From Bacteroidia bacterium (GTDB lineage: Bacteria > Bacteroidota > Bacteroidia > Cytophagales > Cyclobacteriaceae): a stretch of 58,987 nt of DNA. Of this stretch, positions 32,578-42,842 are shown piece after piece. Position 1 is the stretch's first letter, and every line of letters begins with the position of its first letter. The translations under genes were made by a program, and so were the position numbers. Location: contig JAUIKU010000003.1 of NCBI GenBank assembly GCA_030430675.1, positions 1 through 58,987 on the forward strand, in the 5' to 3' direction. A model generated the notes under the pieces. That model searched no databases. It had not been told where the DNA came from and saw only the letters and a list, made by a program, of their open reading frames with translations.

Positions 32578-35500
32578 ATGCAAAGAAGAATTAATCTAAT
32601 ATTAACTTCGGTTTTGTCATTGCTCCTGTCCGCTACCGCTGTCAATACAGTGGCCCAACTACCGAATGAGTTTCAGCAGGTAGACTTGCTCACGGGACTA
32701 TCGAATGCCACAACAATTCGGTTTGCACCAGACGGGCGCATATTTATCCTTGATCGGTACGGTGAATTAATAATTTACAAAACGGATACCCAGACCTCTG
32801 TTTCGGCGGGAACGATACCGGTCTTTCATGAGTTCGAAGAAGGCTTGTTGGGTATTGCATTCGACCCCGACTTCATCACAAATAATTACATCTATCTTCA
32901 TTATGCGGTGCTTGGCCAGTCGACCAATAGGGTATCGCGGTTCACTATGAATGGCGATTTTCTGGATCTGTCTTCGGAGACTGTAGTAGTGGAGTGGAGT
33001 ACTCAACGGATTACCAGCTTCCATTCAGGTGGGGATATGGCCTTTGATTCACAGGGCAATTTGTACATAGCAGTTGGCGACAATGCGTACTATAGCGATG
33101 CTTACGGGTCCCATAATGAGACGGATATTTCTGCTACTACCGAGAAAAGTTCGAGCAATACTAACGATATGCGGGGTAAGATTCTTCGGATAACCCCCCA
33201 GGCCGACGGTTCGTATACCATACCGGCTGGCAACCTGTTTCCAGCCGGTACTCCGAACACCCTGCCCGAAATCTATGTTATGGGTGCTAGGAACCCGTAT
33301 CGAATTTTTGTCGACAAAGAGAATACGGATTGGCTGTTTTGGGGAGAAGTGGGCCCGGACGCAAATGCCGCCAGTGCGCTAGGCCCGGAAGGGTTGGACG
33401 AGATGAACTTGACAAAGGCATCGGGGAATTATGGCTGGCCATATTTTTCAGGTATCGATAACGATGCCTATCAGGTTGCCTATCGTACGCCGTCACCATT
33501 TTACAACGACCCGGCTGCCCCTGAAAATACTTCCACATGGAATACAGGGGCCACTGTTCTACCTCCCGCCCAACCAGCATGGCTCGAATTTTTCCATGAA
33601 TGTTATTTTGCCGGCCCTCGATATTATTATGATGGTGCTCTGACCGATGACCAAAGATTTCCTGTAGAGTTCGATGAGATTTTCTTTTATTATGACTTCA
33701 ATAGCAGTAAAATTTGGGCTGTTGAAATGGATGCTCAAGGAAATATTATAAGTAATGATTTGTTCGCACCGGCGGTATTTACCTCTAAGTCTGACGGTTT
33801 TATCGACATGGAATTCGGCCCTGACGGTAAAATGTATATTTTGGCTTACGGTTCGGGTTGTTGCCCCCAGAATGTGGGTACCGGAAAATTGCTACGGGTA
33901 GATTATACAGGTATCACGACTAATGCCCCCCCTACCGTCATGATAAGTGCGGACCCTACTAGTGGTTCTCTTCCTCTTACAGTCAATTTTTCGAGCGCCG
34001 GTACCTCAGATCCCAATGGCGATTCTCCATTGACCTACGAATGGGATTTTGACGGGGACGGAAATGTTGATTCCAACACAGAAAACCCAACATATGTTTA
34101 TAACGACGCTGGTATCTTCAATGTACAGTTAAGGGTTGACGATGGAAATGGCGGAATAGGCGTGAACAACGTAACTATATATGCTGGCAATACGGCGGCC
34201 ACGTTTTTCTATAATTCACCTCCTGACGGCGGATTCATGGATTGGGGGGATGATGTATCAATAGATTTGGTCGTATCCGATATTGAGGACGGTTCTACCG
34301 GTTCTGGAATCGACTGCAATGACATTAATGTGGTACCTGCTCTTGGCCACTTAAATCATTTTCATGATTTGGCTACCATGACGGGCTGTCCCCAGAATTT
34401 TAATTTGGGCTACGACGGACATGATATTACGGGAGAGATGGACCTTTTCTACGTGTTAAATGCCAATTATACGGATCAGGGAGGGCTGACAGCGTTTGAT
34501 CAAATCCTATTGCATCCGAAGCGGATGGAAGCGGAGTTTTACTACGAGGCTTCGGAAGGTGTCAATATCATAGCAAATAATGATCCCTGGGGAGGGGGCA
34601 GTGGAGCAGTACGAGTCAGCCATGGAGATTACCTGGTTTATCCGGGAAGAAATTTGATCAACATAGATGAGGTTCGCTATCGAACCTCATCTGAATCGAT
34701 AGGAGGGGTCATTGAATTGCGATTAGACAGTATTGACGGTCAGCTCTTAAGTAGTGTACAAGTTCCTGTAACGCAGAGTTTTAGTAACTGGGTTGATTAC
34801 GAGGTCCCTATCGAAGACCCAGGTGATAAGCACGACTTGTACTTTGTATTCGTAAACAACCCCGGAGACCTGAACATGTTCGATCTGAACTGGATTGAAT
34901 TCGTTGGTGCTGGTATTTCCGCAGGATCTGCAACGCCTGAAGTACAAACCGTCGAAGCAGTAACCCCGACCATAGTGGCAGTACAGTACACCGAGCCCAT
35001 CGACGAGGCTTATGCAGAAAGGGTGGAAATCTATACCATTACCAATGGTATCGACGTTCTGGGTGCTTATCTGCAACCTGATGAGAAAACCGTATACCTG
35101 GATGTGACCCAATTGAGTAACGGTGTGGACTACTCCCTTGATATTGCCGGTGCCATGCAATTTCCCATCAGCTACGAAGGATGCGGTAAAGTGCCCTTTC
35201 CTGTACAATGGAGTGAGCAAATTATTGATGATGAGTTGCCATATCGTTCAGTCTATATTCTACCTCAACAGGATATAGATGGGGATGGATTTAAAGATAT
35301 TGTCACCGGTTCCTGGTGGTACAAGAACCCAGGAAGTATCAATGGCAACTGGACCCAACGTTTGATTGGAGCTCCATTTAATAATGTAGCCTGGATCCAC
35401 GATTTTGATGGTGATGGCGATTACGATTTGTTTGGATCTCAGGGACAATATGAGTCGGCCGATCTGGTGTGGGCTGAGAATGACGGATCTGGCAATTTCA

Positions 35501-36825
35501 CCATCCATACTAATATTCCGTCCGGGACATCTACCTTCGGTGAGATCTTCATTGCAGGTGTAGCGGGAGGTGTATTCCAGGATGGTGGTCCTTACCAAAT
35601 GGCGCTCAGCTGGAATGGAGGTGAGGATGGCAGTTCGCAGGTGCAAATGGTTACCGTACCGGCAGATCCTGTGAATAATAACTGGACTATTGAAAACCTT
35701 CATCCGACTTCAACCGGTGAGGCCATCACCGCTGGTGACATCGACGATGACGGTGATTTAGATTTATTCATGGCAGCTCACTGGTTTCGCAATGATGGTG
35801 GCACATGGACGTTTTTCTCTACTGGTATTACCTTCAACACCTTATTTGATCGCAGTACTTTGGCAGACATCGATGGGGATGGCGATTTGGACGGGGTGGC
35901 TGGTCAGATCGGTAATAATCAGGAAGTAGCATGGTTTGAAGCTCCGGATGACCCCACCCAGAGCTGGTCCAAGTTCACCATTGACCCCTCCATTGATGGT
36001 ACGCTGAGTCTTGCCGTGGAAGATATGGATTTTGATGGTGATCCTGATGTTATTGTGGCAGAATGGAGAGGCGCACATAAGATATTTGGGTTTGAAAATG
36101 ACCTGAACGTAAGTGGAGGTTGGATTAAATATACCTTAGACGATGGGGGTCCTCTCGATCACCATGATGGGGCACAAATGGTAGATATGGATAACGACGG
36201 CGACTTGGATTTTATGACCATCGGGTGGAACAGCATTATTCCTAGAATCTTTGAAAACAAAAGTTCTGCTAGCAATTGCGCCCCTATATTGGTCAATCCA
36301 GGTAATCAGCAGTTTGAAGAGCAGGATATGGTTTCACTTCAGATTATAGCAAGTGACCCAAATATTGATGATGAACTGACTTATACCATTACCGGTTTAC
36401 CGCCTTCACTTACCTTTGATGAGAATACCGGGTTGATTTCAGGCGCGATAACCATTTCTTCCGGCGATTATGCAGTGGTGGTGACTGTAACTGATGGAGT
36501 TCAAGTAGTTAAAGAGAGCTTTTTAATTCAGATCGGCCTGGTAACAGGAACTCCTGATACGCCCAATATAAGCGATGCAAAAGTGTTTCCAAACCCGACT
36601 ACTAATGAAGCAACATTGGAAGTATATCTTTCCTCTGGAGAGGAAGTCAACATTGAAGTAGTAGATGTGATTGGCAAAACGTATGATTTTGGTAAAGTCC
36701 AGTTTAGCTCCGGTAGAAACCTCCAAACTTTGAATGTTTCATCCTTGAATAACGGTGTTTATTACCTGAGACTTATCTCGATTTCTTCCAGAAATGAGGG
36801 AGTAAAATTCGTGGTCGATAAATAG
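32578..36825 (+). CDS. Secreted PQQ/glucose dehydrogenase-like multidomain protein with T9SS sorting tail
   Basis: A 1415-residue exported protein. Signal peptide 1-26 (from ATG 32578; an upstream TTG at 32536 is rejected). Residues about 30-455 are a six-bladed sugar/sorbosone dehydrogenase propeller (FAPDGRIFILDRYG, GLLGIAFDPDF, GARNPYRIFVD, YGWPYFSG). A PKD domain follows (about 455-545: NGDSPLTYEWDFDGDGNVD). Then a carbohydrate-binding module of the CBM6 type (about 640-790), several FG-GAP/VCBS calcium repeats such as DIDDDGDLDLFMAAHW and DMDNDGDLDFMTIGWN (about 890-1235), and a cadherin/putative Ig domain. The end is a Por C-terminal T9SS tail (KVFPNPTTNEATLEVYL). Likely binds or oxidises polysaccharide outside the cell. 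Confidence 0.9.
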   Translation: MQRRINLILTSVLSLLLSATAVNTVAQLPNEFQQVDLLTGLSNATTIRFAPDGRIFILDRYGELIIYKTDTQTSVSAGTIPVFHEFEEGLLGIAFDPDFITNNYIYLHYAVLGQSTNRVSRFTMNGDFLDLSSETVVVEWSTQRITSFHSGGDMAFDSQGNLYIAVGDNAYYSDAYGSHNETDISATTEKSSSNTNDMRGKILRITPQADGSYTIPAGNLFPAGTPNTLPEIYVMGARNPYRIFVDKENTDWLFWGEVGPDANAASALGPEGLDEMNLTKASGNYGWPYFSGIDNDAYQVAYRTPSPFYNDPAAPENTSTWNTGATVLPPAQPAWLEFFHECYFAGPRYYYDGALTDDQRFPVEFDEIFFYYDFNSSKIWAVEMDAQGNIISNDLFAPAVFTSKSDGFIDMEFGPDGKMYILAYGSGCCPQNVGTGKLLRVDYTGITTNAPPTVMISADPTSGSLPLTVNFSSAGTSDPNGDSPLTYEWDFDGDGNVDSNTENPTYVYNDAGIFNVQLRVDDGNGGIGVNNVTIYAGNTAATFFYNSPPDGGFMDWGDDVSIDLVVSDIEDGSTGSGIDCNDINVVPALGHLNHFHDLATMTGCPQNFNLGYDGHDITGEMDLFYVLNANYTDQGGLTAFDQILLHPKRMEAEFYYEASEGVNIIANNDPWGGGSGAVRVSHGDYLVYPGRNLINIDEVRYRTSSESIGGVIELRLDSIDGQLLSSVQVPVTQSFSNWVDYEVPIEDPGDKHDLYFVFVNNPGDLNMFDLNWIEFVGAGISAGSATPEVQTVEAVTPTIVAVQYTEPIDEAYAERVEIYTITNGIDVLGAYLQPDEKTVYLDVTQLSNGVDYSLDIAGAMQFPISYEGCGKVPFPVQWSEQIIDDELPYRSVYILPQQDIDGDGFKDIVTGSWWYKNPGSINGNWTQRLIGAPFNNVAWIHDFDGDGDYDLFGSQGQYESADLVWAENDGSGNFTIHTNIPSGTSTFGEIFIAGVAGGVFQDGGPYQMALSWNGGEDGSSQVQMVTVPADPVNNNWTIENLHPTSTGEAITAGDIDDDGDLDLFMAAHWFRNDGGTWTFFSTGITFNTLFDRSTLADIDGDGDLDGVAGQIGNNQEVAWFEAPDDPTQSWSKFTIDPSIDGTLSLAVEDMDFDGDPDVIVAEWRGAHKIFGFENDLNVSGGWIKYTLDDGGPLDHHDGAQMVDMDNDGDLDFMTIGWNSIIPRIFENKSSASNCAPILVNPGNQQFEEQDMVSLQIIASDPNIDDELTYTITGLPPSLTFDENTGLISGAITISSGDYAVVVTVTDGVQVVKESFLIQIGLVTGTPDTPNISDAKVFPNPTTNEATLEVYLSSGEEVNIEVVDVIGKTYDFGKVQFSSGRNLQTLNVSSLNNGVYYLRLISISSRNEGVKFVVDK

Positions 36826-37418
36826 ATAGGGCTCACAGCAGCCTTTACAGTGAAAATTGAGGACAACTGTCAATTCTCATGGTCCGAAATTCGTATTTTT
36901 CTCAACTTTCCGTTTAGTCACGGATTATTTCAATAAGTAATACTTATATCAAGTATTTGACTTTAAGCTGAACTGGGTATAGTTGGTTAAGATGCTTTCG
37001 TAAAATGAAATCGCCCTGGATAGAATTTTTTGAATTTTCTTCTTTGCGATTTTTGAAGGAGTTCCTAATACCTATAATCTTGGAACCCTATTGACTTATC
37101 CCATCTTGCTTCAAACGCATGCTCATCAAATATTTTGATTAGAAATAACTGCAATATGATTTCAATATCTTAAATGACATATCAATCTAGAGCCAACTCA
37201 AATCGAGTAGAATTGACTATTACCAAAAAGTAATGGGAATTAAGAGATAGATTCCCGTAAAGTTCTGGTTTTATCCATTATGAATTTGACAATAGTTAAT
37301 TATCTAACTAAATTACTCTACGCGATATGCCTCATTTTTAGAATTTTAAAGGATTCCACTCCTTACTTTTTCAACAAGATTGAGGCAATCCTACATCGTT
37401 AGTGAAGTGGTTAAGGCT
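36826..37418. other. AT-rich spacer before the conjugation region
   Basis: 593 bp between the secreted protein and the first gene of the conjugation region. No gene supported. A TTG-initiated extension of the next frame exists from 37380. The sequence is AT-rich with scattered poly-T, and likely holds regulation of the transfer operon. Confidence 0.4.
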
Positions 37419-38483
37419 ATGGACCAGTTTCAATATCTAAGTGTAGAACAATCGCCTTCTGATGAATATTTGGGACTTCTTGACCAGAATGTCATTGGGA
37501 CGCCTGGGGAAAGTGTGGTTTATCAACAACGGAATTCTAGGAAGAAGGCTCAGAATCTTACTAATCCTTATTTCATTCATCTGGTTAAGAATAAACAGTT
37601 AGCAGGCAGTTGTTGTTTGCTTCGACGGGAGATGCAAAATGAACATAGTCCAGGTTATTACTTACGCTATTTTACCTTGAGTCCATGGTTTCGTAAACCA
37701 GTATCCAGGATTAAGCGCACCAATAGCAGAAGTCGCATCAAATCCGAATTCCAAGAAATTCTAGAGGGGGCTCAATTAAATCCTAAAGACAATGCTGCCT
37801 TTTATTATGCCTATGTAGATCCTCAAAATAAACGATCACAACAACTGTGTGATGAATTTGGCTTCGACCCAGTTGGACAACTGAGTACACTGATATTTTC
37901 CAGGCTATTTCCAAATAAAAAGGTAGTGATTGAAAGATTGGATAGTGCCTATCACCAGCAAATGAGGAATCTGTTGTCTGATCACTATCAGTCTTTCTCC
38001 ATGGTAAATTTTGATAACCTCTTTTATGATGGCAATTATTTTGTGCTCAGGGATTCAAACCAAGAAATAATACTGGGTGCCCAGGCCAATCCGGAGTTTT
38101 GGGATATCATTGAAATGCCAGGATGGTCCATGGACAAGATATTAAAAGCGATATCCAGGGTTCCCATTCTAAACCGAGTCTTTAATACGGAATATAAATT
38201 CTTAACCGTAGAAGCCCTTTATATAAAACCGGGACATGAGTCTCATTTGTCTGATTTTTTGGAAAGCATACTGCAGTATTTTAGGCTTTACTCTTGCCTA
38301 TTTGCGCTTGACATAGATTCACCGCAATACACAGCGGTAAAGAATCTCAACCTTGGTTTACTGAACAGAATAAAAAAAGAAACTACAGCTGATATCATTG
38401 TCAAATCAAGACACTTAAGCCATCATGATTTGAACTTGCTGAAATCGGCGCCAGCTTATATCTCAACCTTTGACCTAACCTAA
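37419..38483 (+). CDS. GNAT-like protein of the conjugation region, unknown function
   Basis: A 354-residue protein (from ATG 37419; TTG 37380 would add 13 residues). Two GNAT-like halves are suggested: a segment with HLVKNKQLAGSCCLLRREM and AFYYAYVDPQNKRSQQLCDEFGFDPVGQ, the usual N-x-x-S-x-x-L-c-e-x-x-G-F end of an acetyltransferase fold, and a second half with ILGAQANPEFWDIIEMPGW. No acetyl-CoA loop is clear. It lies 10 bp upstream of the membrane HTH gene, so the two form one unit. Confidence 0.6.
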   Translation: MDQFQYLSVEQSPSDEYLGLLDQNVIGTPGESVVYQQRNSRKKAQNLTNPYFIHLVKNKQLAGSCCLLRREMQNEHSPGYYLRYFTLSPWFRKPVSRIKRTNSRSRIKSEFQEILEGAQLNPKDNAAFYYAYVDPQNKRSQQLCDEFGFDPVGQLSTLIFSRLFPNKKVVIERLDSAYHQQMRNLLSDHYQSFSMVNFDNLFYDGNYFVLRDSNQEIILGAQANPEFWDIIEMPGWSMDKILKAISRVPILNRVFNTEYKFLTVEALYIKPGHESHLSDFLESILQYFRLYSCLFALDIDSPQYTAVKNLNLGLLNRIKKETTADIIVKSRHLSHHDLNLLKSAPAYISTFDLT

Positions 38484-38493
38484 CTTTTTAGCT

Positions 38494-39729
38494 ATGGAAC
38501 AACTACTAGCCTCTTGCAAGGAGCAGCTGCTGAAGCCATCAAAGGAAGCCAAAAGAAAGTTGTTGATTACATTAAATGTGCTCTATATTCTATTTGCAAT
38601 TTTCTTCCTGACCTCTGAGAAAGCAGCCGAGGGTCGGGCTACCCCTACTGACTATTTATTATATTTCGTATACCTACCTGCACTGAGCATAAATTTCCTT
38701 TCAGCCGTTTATAACCTTTTGGCATTGAGATTAAATGGAATTCAATACTCAGTAGACAAATCCGCCCTTACCTCATGGTTTGGTTCAAACAAACCAATGC
38801 TGGACCAAGTAACTACCTGGGCCAGTGTTTTGGTGGTAATGTATATGAGTGTTAATAATATGATGGGTATGGGCAATCCATCCAATGATGCGATTATAAC
38901 AGATTATGCTTTGGCCCATTCTCTGATTCTGGTGGCCTATGTATTGATTGGCAGGATCCCTGCCTTTATTTGGTTTACTATGGTGGTTGGAATTCTCACG
39001 TTTAACATCAACAAGAATGGTTGGGATTACCGGTTTCATTACCTGACACCAACAGAAGTAGAAAAATATGAAGTAGGCTTAGTTGAAAATCAGCAATGGG
39101 CCCTGGATAGAGAAGCGGAACTGGTAGAAAGCGGATTAAACCCACCTAGACTTACCCGGTACTTCAATACCTGGTTGATCTTCATTATTTCATCATTGGC
39201 AATTGCATACTTCTTTTCTGGTATTACGGTAAATATTCTGAAAATAATACCACCGGTTGTAAATAAAATTGAACGGGCAATGAAGGATAGTATTAAAATA
39301 AACAAAGAACTGGACCAAAAGCAGAAAGAAATAACTAGATCCGAGGTGCGGATCCTTTATGATGATGAAATTTTCCAAAAGATTAATCACGAGATTGCCA
39401 AGCTTGATTACCGGGATAAGGAAAAACTTCGTCCAATTATTCAACTAATAAGGGATGAGGTTAACAAAGAACTAGATTGGGAGCAGTTTAAACTTAATTT
39501 CGATTCAGTGCATTCCGGTTTTTTCCAGAGAATCGAAGATGAGTATCAGTCCTTAACACAGTCGGAAAAGAGGCACCTGGCCTTTATCCGTATGCGGTTA
39601 AACAATATGGAGATCGCCAAATTACTGGATGTTAAACTTGAAAGTTTGCGTTCATTAAGGTACAGATTGAAGAAGAAATTGGAGTTGCCTTCCGATGTGA
39701 ATCTATCCGATCACATCTGGAACATTTAA
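38494..39729 (+). CDS. Membrane-anchored HTH (LuxR/NarL-like) regulator
   Basis: A 411-residue protein with five or six N-terminal membrane helices (about 23-245), a coiled-coil (about 255-285, IKINKELDQKQKEITRSEV), and a C-terminal HTH: SEKRHLAFIRMRLNNMEIAKLLDVKLESLRSLRYRLKKKLEL. This is the same HTH layout as in Bacteroidota tetratricopeptide regulators. It sits just upstream of the T4SS operon and may sense an envelope or cell-contact signal to control transfer. Confidence 0.7.
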   Translation: MEQLLASCKEQLLKPSKEAKRKLLITLNVLYILFAIFFLTSEKAAEGRATPTDYLLYFVYLPALSINFLSAVYNLLALRLNGIQYSVDKSALTSWFGSNKPMLDQVTTWASVLVVMYMSVNNMMGMGNPSNDAIITDYALAHSLILVAYVLIGRIPAFIWFTMVVGILTFNINKNGWDYRFHYLTPTEVEKYEVGLVENQQWALDREAELVESGLNPPRLTRYFNTWLIFIISSLAIAYFFSGITVNILKIIPPVVNKIERAMKDSIKINKELDQKQKEITRSEVRILYDDEIFQKINHEIAKLDYRDKEKLRPIIQLIRDEVNKELDWEQFKLNFDSVHSGFFQRIEDEYQSLTQSEKRHLAFIRMRLNNMEIAKLLDVKLESLRSLRYRLKKKLELPSDVNLSDHIWNI

Positions 39730-39859
39730 ACATTTCGAATTTTTCATTGCATTCTAATTAGTCGTTCACGCCTGGTTCACGTTGACAGAACGTGAACTAT
39801 TGACTTTGGCTTTTTGGGATTATTGTTTAATCCCAGGTTTTCAACAATCAACCAAAGAC

Positions 39860-40123
39860 ATGAAAGTGCTAATTCTCATCCATTCCATTTTACTGCAAAC
39901 CCGTACTACTGGCGCCCTCAATGAATTCGAACAGTGGTTTCGGCTTGTGGGCAATGCACTAATAGCCATTTTTGTCATCTACGGGGTGATAAAAGTAGTG
40001 GGGAAGTTTATGCAAAGCTCTCCGGATAAAATGTCCTCGCTGATGTGGGTAGTTGTTGGCATTGCTGTGTGGGCCAGCTTTAATCTTTGGTACCAGGACA
40101 TCATTGATATCTTCGGAAGCTAA
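39860..40123 (+). CDS. Small pilin-like T4SS membrane protein (TraE/VirB2-like)
   Basis: An 87-residue protein from ATG 39860 (an upstream in-frame TTG at 39782 is rejected): signal-like start, then two membrane helices (about 28-46 and 62-78). It occupies the first place of the operon before the VirB3-like gene, the position of TraE (DUF4134) in CTnDOT-type elements and VirB2 in others. Sequence identity with TraE was not established. Likely the pilin subunit. Confidence 0.65.
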   Translation: MKVLILIHSILLQTRTTGALNEFEQWFRLVGNALIAIFVIYGVIKVVGKFMQSSPDKMSSLMWVVVGIAVWASFNLWYQDIIDIFGS

Positions 40124-40126
40124 CTC

Positions 40127-40438
40127 ATGAAAGTTTACAAGACCATAGAAAAGAAAAGTCAAGTCCTGGGCTTGGGGTTTAGTGAAATAGGGCTTGTCGT
40201 GCTGCTTTTCGCCATGCTGTTTATCCTGGGCAATACCCTGGCCATGTTTATTTATGTATCGGGCTGGTATTATTTGATTTCTCTGGGATTAGTATTGGCG
40301 GTCGTACTGATCCTTCGCTTTAACAACAAGCAGAAGCATCCATCTTACCTGATGTCAATGATTAGCTTTCATTTCTTCCAGCCAAAACGAATCTACTTAT
40401 CAAAATCCAATCCGCATGATAGGAACCATAAGCGATAG
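40127..40438 (+). CDS. T4SS VirB3-like protein (TraF, DUF4133 type)
   Basis: A 103-residue protein with two membrane helices (LGFSEIGLVVLLFAMLFILG and ISLGLVLAVVLILR) and a C-terminal FQPKRIYLS. It has the length and topology of TraF/VirB3. It overlaps the VirB4 gene by 23 bp, as in many T4SS operons, where VirB3 and VirB4 work together. Confidence 0.75.
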   Translation: MKVYKTIEKKSQVLGLGFSEIGLVVLLFAMLFILGNTLAMFIYVSGWYYLISLGLVLAVVLILRFNNKQKHPSYLMSMISFHFFQPKRIYLSKSNPHDRNHKR

Positions 40439-42842
40439 AAGCAGATCCTTTGAAGAATCCCTGCCCTACTATTCTATTGAGGAAGACAAGATTATTCTGC
40501 AAGATGGTCGAATTGCTCTTGGCTATGAGATTTCCCCGGTGGAAATGGAAAGTTGGGAGATCCACCACTATACTGAGTTCAATGAACTGTATGCCGGTGC
40601 CTTGAAATCATTGCCAGTGGGAACAGTGGTACAAAAAATTGATATCTATTACCACCAATCATTCAAGACTAAAGCTCAAGAGAAGCGCTATTTCAAGGGG
40701 AAATTTAGCAGTCACTTTCAAGATCGATTGGTACTGTTTCACAGGAGTTACCTATTTCTATCCTTTTCCTCCAATTCCAAATTTCGTTCTAATCCGGTGA
40801 ATACTTTTTTCTCCTTAGGGAGGGCGGTTGTGGAAAATCCATTCGCCAAGGTTGACAGAAGAATGGCCGCGGCAGAGAGGATCGGTGAAGAATTTGTAAA
40901 CAGCCTGACCGGTACTCAAGGGTTGGGTTTTAACAGACTTGATACCAGGGACCTGCAAAATGTTTACCACCAGTATTTTAACCTGGAATTTAATCCGTGT
41001 CCAACTGATTATTCCCGCTCCATCAGCAACCAGTATTCCTTTATGGGTATTGGTGAAAAGAAAGTAAATGTGATTAGTCTGAAAGGACAAGGAAACCAGG
41101 TGTATCAGGCGGTTAAGAACCACTATAATGTAGCGGCCCCTTTCATTTATCCCCTGACTCATTATCTGAATCTGCCTCACATCGTGATAACAAACTTTCT
41201 GGTTGAGGATACTGAGAAAGAACTAAAATCGCTGGATCTTGAGAAAAAACTAAATGCCTCACTGGAGTTTCTTACCGGACAGGACCACCAAATAAAGGAG
41301 CTTGAGATTGACCAATTTACCGAACAGGTCAGATCCCGAAACCAGCAACTAGTTAACCTTAACTTGACTTGCCTGGTTTGGCATAGCAATGATTACCAAA
41401 GAGAAAAAGGGGTAGAGAAAATTACCACTGCATTCAGGCAGCTGGTGGGAGCAGAATGTGTAGTGGAAAGTTTTGATTCCACCAACCTCTTCTATGCCAA
41501 TGCTCCGGGGAATGCCTTCCAGAATTATCGCTGGTTGCTGGTCACAGCCGAAAATGCGGTGGCTTACAACAATTACTCTACTACCTACCGAGGAGATTCT
41601 AAAGGTGAGTATCTGTGCGACCGGTTTCGAAATCCGGTTCTTATCGATCTGTTCAATACCGACTTGAATAACCAAAACTGTATTGTGGTGGGTCCTTCTG
41701 GTTCCGGCAAATCATATACCATGGGTGATCTAATCGCGCAGCGGCATGAAAAGGGCAATCGACAGGTCATCATTGATAAGGGAGGAACCTACAAGAATGT
41801 TTTCACTGCACTGAAAGGCAAATATTTTGAATACGACGTAGATAGCGACTTGCAATTCAATCCTTTTGTGGTAAGCCGTGAGAAATGCGGGAAGTTTAAA
41901 TTAACTAGTGAGAAGATAAATTTCTTAACCAGCTTACTGGCCACCATCTGGAAAGGCAGTAAAAAGGGGGTGGATTTGACACCTGCAGAACGCAGCGTTT
42001 TTGTTGAACTGTTGCCCGTTTATTATCAATCTCTGAAACAGGGGGAATGTCCGGGACTTAATCACTTTTACCTGTGGCTCATCAAATACCATCAGGCAAA
42101 AAATACAGATGAGGAACACCATAAAACCATCCAGTCATTCAATTTTGATGAATTCATACTGGTGTTGAAGCCCTACGCTGTGGGCGAATACCGCTACCTG
42201 CTGAATGCTGATTCGGAAACGGATATTTCATCCTTTGACCTGGTATGCTTCGATATAGAACGCATTAAAAACAATCAAATGCTCTTCCCTATCGTCACTC
42301 TTTTGATCATTGAGATGACTATGGATCAAATCCGGAAGTACCCTGATGACATTAAATACCTGTACCTGGATGAAGCCTGGACCATGCTTTCCGATACCAT
42401 GGGTGAATTCGTGGAAAACATGTATCGCACAGTGCGGAAGAACAATGGTTCCATCTGTATCATTACCCAGGGCGTAAGTGAGATAACCAATTCACCGGTG
42501 GGTCAGGCTATCATCGACAATGCTGATACTCGCATTATATTGAATCACACAGATTCCGAAGCTGTAGCTAAGCTGGGAAAAGTGTTTGGGTTTACTCCGC
42601 ATGAAATCGACAAGATCAATTCCATCGGCAAAGGAAACACCTATCGCGAACTATTCATTAAACAGGGTGAATACGGCAAGGTATATTGTATGGAAGTCAG
42701 CCCCTATGAACATGCAGTGCTGTCTTCCAAACCCAAGGAGCGTAATTATCTGAAGGCCTTGCTGGAATATTATCAGGGCAATGCCAATTACGCCATAAAT
42801 CACTTCGTGGAAGAAAAACAAAACAGCAGCCTCCGTGCATAA
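40416..42842 (+). CDS. traG: T4SS ATPase VirB4/TraG family
   Basis: An 808-residue conjugation ATPase at the base of the secretion channel. Walker A is VGPSGSGKSYTMGDL (about residue 430), Walker B YLYLDEAWTMLSD, followed by the downstream TQGVSEITNS box and the arginine-containing RTVRKNNGSICI. The N-terminal 400 residues are the family VirB4 N-domain (EESLPYYSIEEDKIILQDGRIALGYEI). The next gene starts at a GTG in its last 8 bp. Confidence 0.95.
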   Translation: MIGTISDRSRSFEESLPYYSIEEDKIILQDGRIALGYEISPVEMESWEIHHYTEFNELYAGALKSLPVGTVVQKIDIYYHQSFKTKAQEKRYFKGKFSSHFQDRLVLFHRSYLFLSFSSNSKFRSNPVNTFFSLGRAVVENPFAKVDRRMAAAERIGEEFVNSLTGTQGLGFNRLDTRDLQNVYHQYFNLEFNPCPTDYSRSISNQYSFMGIGEKKVNVISLKGQGNQVYQAVKNHYNVAAPFIYPLTHYLNLPHIVITNFLVEDTEKELKSLDLEKKLNASLEFLTGQDHQIKELEIDQFTEQVRSRNQQLVNLNLTCLVWHSNDYQREKGVEKITTAFRQLVGAECVVESFDSTNLFYANAPGNAFQNYRWLLVTAENAVAYNNYSTTYRGDSKGEYLCDRFRNPVLIDLFNTDLNNQNCIVVGPSGSGKSYTMGDLIAQRHEKGNRQVIIDKGGTYKNVFTALKGKYFEYDVDSDLQFNPFVVSREKCGKFKLTSEKINFLTSLLATIWKGSKKGVDLTPAERSVFVELLPVYYQSLKQGECPGLNHFYLWLIKYHQAKNTDEEHHKTIQSFNFDEFILVLKPYAVGEYRYLLNADSETDISSFDLVCFDIERIKNNQMLFPIVTLLIIEMTMDQIRKYPDDIKYLYLDEAWTMLSDTMGEFVENMYRTVRKNNGSICIITQGVSEITNSPVGQAIIDNADTRIILNHTDSEAVAKLGKVFGFTPHEIDKINSIGKGNTYRELFIKQGEYGKVYCMEVSPYEHAVLSSKPKERNYLKALLEYYQGNANYAINHFVEEKQNSSLRA

